A stretch of 64,000 nucleotides of DNA from Candidatus Bathyarchaeota archaeon (GTDB taxonomy: Archaea; Thermoproteota; Bathyarchaeia; Bathyarchaeales; WUQV01), in assembly GCA_021158125.1 (NCBI GenBank), contig JAGGVF010000007.1, forward strand, positions 39,661 through 103,660. The letters are read 5' to 3'. This document shows positions 58,887 to 64,000 of this stretch, one piece after another; the stretch's first letter is position 1, and each line of letters opens with the position of its first letter. The notes beneath the pieces were generated by a model. It made no database searches and was not told the DNA's origin. It worked only from the letters and a program-made list of their open reading frames with translations. The position numbers were made by a program, and so were the translations under genes.

Positions 58887-59744
58887 CTAAACCAAAGTTC
58901 TAAGCTGATGAATTGTTCCGAGGAATGTTCCGTCGAGCATGTAAACTTCTGCACTGTTTATATCAACTGTCCCGGAACGCAGTATAGGCCCGATGAATTC
59001 GCGGTATTTCTCTTCTTTACTCACACTGCCAACATTTACTGGCTGCCCACCTAAGAAATCGTTAAAGGCTGGCATAATGAAAATTTGCGAAACCCTTGGA
59101 GTTTTGTGAAACAACTGTTCAAAGGTTTTCACTGGGTTATCTCCAACCCTTTCATGAAGTCTTCTCAGTAGGGCCTCTGCCAGTTTAGTGCCACTACATT
59201 TGGCTTTAACCCAAACTTGACTTGTAATCTTAAAGCCTAAAGGGTCGCGGAAAACAACAACTGGATGTAGATGTCCAATCACGAGGTTTTTGCATTCAAG
59301 AAGTTCCGGCGAAGGCCATGTGTGGCCGTGGAAAAATCCTGTGTCTTCAATTTTAATGCCTGTAGAAGGTAAAATTTTGACTTCTTCTGGAAGGAGAGGT
59401 TCAAGGTTCCCATCATGATTTCCGGGAATAACCATTATTTCCTTAACATTTTTCAATAATACTTCAAAGAATTCGGGGATATCTCTCCACTCTTCAACTT
59501 CGGCTTTGGCTATAGTATGCTTAACATCCCCTAAAAATAGAATAGCTCTGGGCTTAACTTTTTTTACGATTTGAAGAAGTCTCTCTTGAAGTTTTGCGGT
59601 TTGGGAGGGAACGTGAACTCCTTCCTTTGCTAAGGGGACTTCCCAGCCTATATGTAAGTCTGCAACTACCAAAGTTTTCCCGTTTCTATTAATAGCAAGT
59701 AGGGCTGGATATGGTTGTACGGGCTTAATCATGGTCATCCTCAT
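58887..59744 (-). CDS. Metallophosphoesterase (COG1407-type)
   Basis: The 285-residue protein has the calcineurin-like metal motifs VVADLHIGWE, FLGDVKHT, MVIPGNHDGN, GHTWPSPE and IGHLHPVVVF. COG1407 proteins are archaeal phosphoesterases sometimes found with helicase or ligase genes; the substrate is not clear here. It starts at an ATG near 59744 (or 59732) and overlaps the upstream inositol-phosphatase-family gene by 20 bases, so the two are linked. Confidence 0.85.
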   Translation of the reverse strand: MRMTMIKPVQPYPALLAINRNGKTLVVADLHIGWEVPLAKEGVHVPSQTAKLQERLLQIVKKVKPRAILFLGDVKHTIAKAEVEEWRDIPEFFEVLLKNVKEIMVIPGNHDGNLEPLLPEEVKILPSTGIKIEDTGFFHGHTWPSPELLECKNLVIGHLHPVVVFRDPLGFKITSQVWVKAKCSGTKLAEALLRRLHERVGDNPVKTFEQLFHKTPRVSQIFIMPAFNDFLGGQPVNVGSVSKEEKYREFIGPILRSGTVDINSAEVYMLDGTFLGTIHQLRTLV

Positions 59745-60552
59745 TTATTAGCCGTAAAATTTCTTCATGAAGTCTCTTATTACCCGATGCTATTATGGAA
59801 ACCCTCCGCTGCGGGGTGACTTCAGCTTCCAATTTTTCTCCTTTAGGTGTTGTTATAATTCCTCCTGCCTCTTTTACTATTAAATAGGCTGCAGCCATGT
59901 CTATTACACGCATTTTTCTTCTAATGTCAATGAAAGCGTCTGATGTTCCGTCGGCAACGTAGCACAGTTGGAGGGCATTAGCGCCAAAATATCTTGGGTG
60001 CTTATTTAATGCGAGTATTTTCGTAATTTTTCTGTGCATTTCGGAATTTAAGGACTTGTAAGTGTTTACGTCCACGCCTATTACTGAATTTTCAAAGTCA
60101 ACGTTCTGGGAAGAAGTGATTTTCTCATCGTTTTTATATGCTCCTCTTCCCTTTTCAGCTGTGTAAACAATGCCGCGAACTATATCCATGACTAAAGCGG
60201 ATTCAACTTGGCTGAGAAACGGCTTCTTAGCCAAAGCAATCGAAGTAGCAAAAAATGGAATGCCGTGAATAGCGTTTGTTGTTCCATCTAAGGGGTCGCA
60301 GATTAAATACAAATTTTCAGGTTCAGACCCAACTTTTATTGTTCCCTTTTCTTCACTGATAATTGTGCACGAAATCCCCTTATCCATTACTTTTTCAATT
60401 AAAGTTTTTTCAGCTCTCAAATCAATTTCTTTAGTTAAATCTCCGCCAGCTCCCCTTCCGTAAGTTTTCGCAGCCTCCGCAGTTCCAACTAAGGGAAGAA
60501 TTTTCTTTCTAATTTCGGCGGCGCATTCCTTCAATAATTTTAGGCTGTTCAT
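59725..60552 (-). CDS. Inositol monophosphatase/fructose-bisphosphatase family enzyme
   Basis: The protein has about 275 residues from the ATG at 60552 (60582 is possible). The Li-sensitive phosphatase motifs are SEEKG, ICDPLDGTTNAIHG and VIDMAAAYLIVKEAGGIITTPKG, in the right order. In archaea these enzymes often hydrolyse both inositol-1-phosphate and fructose-1,6-bisphosphate. It could finish free inositol synthesis with the ino1 gene at 47-48 kb, or serve gluconeogenesis. Confidence 0.88.
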   Translation of the reverse strand: MNSLKLLKECAAEIRKKILPLVGTAEAAKTYGRGAGGDLTKEIDLRAEKTLIEKVMDKGISCTIISEEKGTIKVGSEPENLYLICDPLDGTTNAIHGIPFFATSIALAKKPFLSQVESALVMDIVRGIVYTAEKGRGAYKNDEKITSSQNVDFENSVIGVDVNTYKSLNSEMHRKITKILALNKHPRYFGANALQLCYVADGTSDAFIDIRRKMRVIDMAAAYLIVKEAGGIITTPKGEKLEAEVTPQRRVSIIASGNKRLHEEILRLINEDDHD

Positions 60553-60708
60553 TTCTCTTACATCTATTCTAATTACAAGCACTTAGCTTTTGTTAGTATA
60601 GATAAGATGATTCGATGAATTTTAAGAAAGTTCTCGTTTTTAGTTTAAAATTCCATGAGTTATGAATACGTCCATAGAAGATAAAACTTAAAGAAGTCAG
60701 ATTGAATT

Positions 60709-61032
60709 TTAAGGTCTTTTTTGACCGTATCTCCACTCTCTTTTCATATTTCTCTCCCATTTGGATAGGAAAACCTCGTCGATGTCGAAGTTTATTCCTT
60801 GAGTTTTCTCGACGAGCCCTATAAAATCGAGTATGTAAAAGATTACATCTACGAGTTCCTCTACTATCAAGTTCCAATCTTTACCTTTCTTGTAGGCGTC
60901 TGCAGCTTCGCCAAGCTCCACAAAGGCCCATAGAAGCTTCTGCGGTAAAGCATTTTCATCGTTTGGAAATCCCTTTTCAGCTACTAAACGTCTAACAAGA
61001 ACTTTAGCCTCATTAAAACTTACTTTTCGCAT
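60709..61032 (-). CDS. MazG-like nucleotide pyrophosphohydrolase
   Basis: The 107-residue protein shows the MazG pattern: LLWAFVELGEAADAYKKG (ExxE-type), then EELVDVIFYILDFIG (ExxD), in two helices. It should hydrolyse nucleoside triphosphates to monophosphate and pyrophosphate for pool cleaning. The N-terminus starts MRKVSFNEAKVLVRRLVAEKGFP. It is monocistronic. Confidence 0.82.
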   Translation of the reverse strand: MRKVSFNEAKVLVRRLVAEKGFPNDENALPQKLLWAFVELGEAADAYKKGKDWNLIVEELVDVIFYILDFIGLVEKTQGINFDIDEVFLSKWERNMKREWRYGQKRP

Positions 61033-61138
61033 CAGTTTCCCTCCTTATGCTTAGAAGCCTAGAATTCAGTTAAGCATAGCATATATAAGTAACCGTATCA
61101 AAGATAATCAAACCAATAATTCAAGCGGAGGAGAATTC

Positions 61139-61315
61139 ATGTCAAACATTGAAATGCCAAAATGCAACAGTTGCCACAGAGTAATCCAGCCTGGAACTCA
61201 AGCAGTAAAGCTTCCATGTCCAAACTGCGGAGAAATCATAATCTGGCGATGCCAGAAATGCCGGAAGTTTGGTCGTCCATACAAATGCCCCAAATGCGGC
61301 TTTACCGGTCCATAA
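61139..61315 (+). CDS. Zinc-ribbon RNA-binding-type protein (DUF1610-like)
   Basis: A 58-residue gene encodes four CxxC-type knuckles: PKCNSCHRVI, PCPNCGEII, RCQKCRKFG and KCPKCGFTGP, giving two zinc ribbons. The ATG at 61139 follows GGAGGAGAA. This fits the archaeal DUF1610/COG2888 small zinc proteins thought to bind RNA or ribosomes. Its stop is TAA at 61313-61315. Confidence 0.85.
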   Translation: MSNIEMPKCNSCHRVIQPGTQAVKLPCPNCGEIIIWRCQKCRKFGRPYKCPKCGFTGP

Positions 61316-61470
61316 AATAGTAATTTTAATTTGTATTCTTAAATTTGCAGACAGCTACCAGACGTAATTAAAATAAAATCCTTATAGGACATTCAAAGGT
61401 AGACCTGCACTGTAAATTCTTGGTTGAACTATCTTAAGATTTTTAAACTTAACAACATCATAGTAATGTA

Positions 61471-61707
61471 GTGAGTTATAAGCAAAATTGTAAGGGAAGT
61501 GAAAGGGGCGCACAAGCGCCAATGGTAGGGGAAGGAAAAGGAAAAGTGGTCGACAGAGGTAAAAAGTACAGAAAAATTTTTATTTACATTCCAAAGGAAG
61601 TCGCAATGGACACTAGTTTTCCGTTTGAAATAGGCGAAGATGTAACGGTTAGAATAGAAGGAGAAAGATTAATCATAGAAAAAAGAGAAAGTAAGAAAAA
61701 GAACTAG
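61471..61707 (+). CDS. AbrB/SpoVT-like swapped-hairpin protein
   Basis: The 78-residue protein has a polar, variable head and then KVVDRGKKYRKIFIYIPKEVAMDTSFPFEIGEDVTVRIEGERLIIEKRE, which has the pattern of an AbrB-type DNA-binding or antitoxin beta-hairpin. The start is a GTG at 61471; an ATG at 61522 would keep the domain. Such proteins are transcription regulators or antitoxins, but no toxin gene lies next to it. Confidence 0.65.
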   Translation: MSYKQNCKGSERGAQAPMVGEGKGKVVDRGKKYRKIFIYIPKEVAMDTSFPFEIGEDVTVRIEGERLIIEKRESKKKN

Positions 61708-61798
61708 GAATAGGCTCTTCCTAAAGACAATACATATCACCAATTCAGTTAAGTACCAGAAAACCTATTATCCTACACCTATTGGAGGCTTAAACTGC

Positions 61799-62185
61799 AT
61801 GAATGAGAAAATGGAAAGTAAAAAGAAGCATTCTTTCTTCCCTGTTTTCATGTTTATTGGTATGGGTGTTGGCTTTCTGCTAATTGAAAGTTTAGGCGGG
61901 CTAGGATTCGTTTCAGCAATGTTTATTGGTATGGGTGTAGGATTCCTTTTTGATAACCTCGTAGTCATTGAAGAAAGAAAGGTAAGCGTTGAGGTCCCGG
62001 TAAAGGCAAGTGGAATAGTAACCTCAGTTATAGGCGTACTGTTCATAATTGGAGGCGTAATCGCCCTTACCATGCCGGAACTGCTTGAAAAACTTGCGAC
62101 ATATTTTATAGGATTAGGCTTCATAATAGTTGGAATCTTCATACTAATCTATGGAATGAGACTGGTGAAAGCTAAATCTTCCTAA
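61799..62185 (+). CDS. Small membrane protein with internal duplication
   Basis: The 128-residue protein has four membrane helices. The first two are duplicates: FIGMGVGFLL and FIGMGVGFLF, encoded by an exact 20-base repeat (61850-61869 and 61919-61938), 69 bases apart. The second half has ASGIVTSVIGVLFIIGGVIALTM and ATYFIGLGFIIVGIFILIYGM. I do not recognise a family. Function is unknown. Confidence 0.6.
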   Translation: MNEKMESKKKHSFFPVFMFIGMGVGFLLIESLGGLGFVSAMFIGMGVGFLFDNLVVIEERKVSVEVPVKASGIVTSVIGVLFIIGGVIALTMPELLEKLATYFIGLGFIIVGIFILIYGMRLVKAKSS

Positions 62186-62211
62186 TTTATACTTTCAAGG
62201 ATTCTTCTAAC

Positions 62212-63126
62212 CTAAAATCTTACTTTCCATAGTTCAATTGCTAATTTCTCTATGTATTCTTTCTTTTCAAGTTTTTGAAGCCAAGCTGAGGGTATGTTTT
62301 CTATACCTTGATAGGCTCCAGTTATGGCTCCTGTCATGGCTCCAATGGTGTCTGTGTCTCCTCCTAGGCCTACTGCGTATAATACTGCTTTAGCGTAGCT
62401 TTCATGATGTTTTGCGAAGCAGTATATGGCTGTTACAACAGAGTTTAAGGCTTCAACTGTGTTGCCCAAGCTTCGAACAACACGCCTTTTATCACCATGT
62501 TCAAGTAGTTCTTTTGCCTTCTGCAACTTTTCCTTATAAGCATCAACCCTTGCGAATTCCATTAATCTTCCCAGAAACTCCTCTGGGTCTAAACTGCCAA
62601 TTTCAGTTTGAACTGCCAACGCAACCGCATAAGCTTGTATGGCTGCCCCTTCCTTCCCTAACTCATGAGTATGGGTTATCTCCGCTGTTCTGTAGGCTAT
62701 TTCCCTCAACTTCTCCACGTCATCATAGTATAGTAAGCCCACTGGAGCTACCCTCATGGCTGCTCCATTTCCGTAACTGCCCATCCCTCCGTAAAGCTTT
62801 CGGGCTGCCTCTTTCCATGAAACCCCTGACTTTATCATTCTGAAAACTCTCGGTGGACCGGGACCATAGCCTCTCCAAGGTTCTTTCTCCCAGTTTTTGA
62901 TGAATGTCTGCGCCATGTGTTCACCGTTGAATCCCTTGTTTGCAATTAATGATTCGGCTACACCTATCATCATGTGGGTATCGTCTGTCCATCGGCCGTG
63001 AAAGCTAAATTCTTCAATGTTTAGCTTGTTTATCCACAAGCCTTCAAATGACGCACCTAGGGCGTCTCCTATAGCGCTTCCAATTATGCAACCAACAAAC
63101 TTAAATTTTGAGGGAAACAAAGCCAC
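62212..63126 (-). CDS. ADP-ribosylglycohydrolase family protein
   Basis: The 304-residue protein has the DraG/ARH3-type pattern: GSAIGDALGASFEG near residue 20, WTDDTHMMIG near 46, and a late GLGGDTDTIGAMTGAITGAYQG with the metal-binding Asp pair. It should remove ADP-ribose from proteins or nucleic acids using a two-metal site. No ADP-ribosyltransferase gene is in view. It is divergent from the ABC transporter gene. Confidence 0.92.
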   Translation of the reverse strand: MALFPSKFKFVGCIIGSAIGDALGASFEGLWINKLNIEEFSFHGRWTDDTHMMIGVAESLIANKGFNGEHMAQTFIKNWEKEPWRGYGPGPPRVFRMIKSGVSWKEAARKLYGGMGSYGNGAAMRVAPVGLLYYDDVEKLREIAYRTAEITHTHELGKEGAAIQAYAVALAVQTEIGSLDPEEFLGRLMEFARVDAYKEKLQKAKELLEHGDKRRVVRSLGNTVEALNSVVTAIYCFAKHHESYAKAVLYAVGLGGDTDTIGAMTGAITGAYQGIENIPSAWLQKLEKKEYIEKLAIELWKVRF

Positions 63127-63223
63127 TTACCTTTAAGGAATGAAGCGTATCTGAATTGTTACTTATAAATTTTGAAGGTGAAAAGAGCAGATTCTTAAAT
63201 ATTACATTTGAATTGATTAGGCT

Positions 63224-63955
63224 GTGAAAATGCCAGAAAATGAAACCATAATTGAATTGGTAAACGTTTACAAGGAATATAGAGTTGGCAGCATAGTAAC
63301 TGTCGCGCTTAAAAATGTTAATTTCAAAATCAATAAGGGCGACTTGCTAGCTATAATGGGGCCTTCAGGCTCCGGGAAAACAACACTTTTAAACATGATA
63401 GGGCTTCTTGATAGACCCACAAAGGGAAAAATAATCTTTGATGGCCGCGACATTTCAAAATTGAATGACAGAGAACTCGCATACTTGAGGAACGCTAAAT
63501 TGGGATTTGTTTTCCAAACATTCAATTTAGTCAATAGATTAACAGTTTTTGAAAATATTGAGCTTCCATTAATACCACGTGGGCTTCCGCGCAACGTTCG
63601 AGCCAAAATGGTTGAGGAGGCATTGCTGGAGGTTGGCGGAGACCCCAGTTGGCTTAGAAAGAAGCCTAATCAACTGTCTGGGGGACAGCAGCAGAGAGTA
63701 GCCATTGCAAGGGCAATAGTTGGCAACCCAGTCGTTATTTTGGCGGATGAGCCCACTGGAAACCTGGATAGGGCGTCATCCAAGGTTGTTGTGGAAACGT
63801 TCCTTAAACTGAATGAAGCTGGACACACGGTTGTTACGGTAACCCATGACCCGGAAGTTGCAAATTGCATGAGAAAAATATATGTTATAAGAGATGGAGA
63901 ACTAGTTGAAGAATTGGAGCCAGACCCGAAAGAGGCTCTCATAAACAAAATATAG
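63224..63955 (+). CDS. ABC transporter ATP-binding protein (LolD/MacB-like)
   Basis: The 243-residue ATPase has Walker A GPSGSGKTTLL, Q-loop (FVFQTFNLV), signature LSGGQQQRVAIARAI, Walker B VVILADEPTGNLD and the H-loop VTVTHDPEVA. The pattern fits the MacB/LolD exporter group rather than importers. The start is a GTG at 63224 (ATG at 63230 is possible) with no ribosome site but a TATA-like box about 25 bases before it, so it may be leaderless. A partner gene starts at 63967. Confidence 0.93.
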   Translation: MKMPENETIIELVNVYKEYRVGSIVTVALKNVNFKINKGDLLAIMGPSGSGKTTLLNMIGLLDRPTKGKIIFDGRDISKLNDRELAYLRNAKLGFVFQTFNLVNRLTVFENIELPLIPRGLPRNVRAKMVEEALLEVGGDPSWLRKKPNQLSGGQQQRVAIARAIVGNPVVILADEPTGNLDRASSKVVVETFLKLNEAGHTVVTVTHDPEVANCMRKIYVIRDGELVEELEPDPKEALINKI

Positions 63956-63966
63956 GAGAGAACAAG

Positions 63967-64000
63967 ATGAAACTGTCTAAATCTATACACAATTTAGTGA
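63967..64000 (+). CDS. Start of the next gene, probably the ABC permease (cut by window end)
   Basis: An ATG at 63967 behind GGAGAG opens a frame (MKLSKSIHNLV) that runs off the window edge. The short spacing behind the ATPase gene makes it a likely permease subunit of the same exporter, but too little is visible to confirm this. Confidence 0.45.
   Translation, partial: MKLSKSIHNLV

Noticed and set aside
60593..60877. 94-codon minus-strand frame overlapping MazG
   Set aside because: It lies mostly inside the MazG gene in another frame and shows no recognisable domain.
61850..61938. Two identical 20-base units as a possible CRISPR or repeat array
   Set aside because: Only two units, in frame within a coding gene, and both encode the same membrane motif.

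Overview
This window is archaeal. It carries a thermosome subunit, RNA polymerase subunit RpoK, cyclic 2,3-diphosphoglycerate synthetase, an archaetidylinositol-phosphate pathway, a GC-rich archaeal 7S (SRP) RNA and intron-bearing tRNA genes of the bulge-helix-bulge type. A four-subunit pyruvate:ferredoxin oxidoreductase, FeoB, many [4Fe-4S] proteins and the absence of respiratory genes suggest an anaerobe. The gene set fits Thermoproteota, for example Bathyarchaeia, but that placement is inference. The GC-rich SRP RNA against an AT-rich background hints at thermophily.

Layout. 1-12 kb is housekeeping: dihydroorotase tail, acetyltransferase, Mut7-C protein, thermosome/rpoK, acyl-CoA dehydrogenase, aminotransferase, cDPG synthetase and small proteins. 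12.4-13.3 kb is a scar of integrated elements: an intron-containing tRNA-Met(CAT) lies between two decayed C-terminal integrase tails on opposite strands. 13.3-15.5 kb holds rpiA and small genes. 15.7-19.05 kb is the strangest part: a tRNA-Thr-like gene is cut in two. Its 5' half and 3' half have fully matching acceptor strands but lie about 3.2 kb apart. Between them are a HEPN-domain protein, a PD-(D/E)xK-like nuclease, an unknown partner, an intact tRNA-Thr(TGT) and a LAGLIDADG endonuclease. 19-25 kb holds transporters, TldD/PmbA, a NikR-like remnant and tRNA-Cys.

25.4-30 kb is iron control: a Cys-rich HTH regulator, a DtxR-FeoA regulator, a second FeoA protein and FeoB. The palindrome ATAACnnnGTTAT occurs at the promoters of the Cys-rich regulator, of the dtxR-feoB operon and of the distant cysteine desulfurase/IscU/SufS operon (51.4-54.4 kb), which suggests one iron/Fe-S regulon. 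30-37.8 kb is a second regulated cluster: a DUF134 regulator, radical SAM and TrmO-like genes, two low-complexity proteins, three NifX-like proteins, two ferredoxin-bearing MinD-type ATPases, an Mrp/NBP35 ATPase and a metallo-beta-lactamase-fold protein. The palindrome TGTGATATATCACA and a near copy sit at its promoters.

37.8-41 kb encodes pyruvate synthase (gamma-delta-alpha-beta). 41-54 kb holds nadA, a stomatin/NfeD pair, the inositol-phospholipid operon, membrane proteins, a CooC-like ATPase and the Fe-S assembly operon. The SRP RNA lies at 54.5-54.8 kb. 54.9-64 kb holds a ClC channel, a tyrosine phosphatase, a SWIM protein, Hsp20, a phosphoesterase, an inositol-phosphatase-family enzyme, MazG, an ADP-ribosylglycohydrolase and the start of an ABC exporter cut by the window edge.

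All functional calls come from reading motifs and recalling families. No database search was run.
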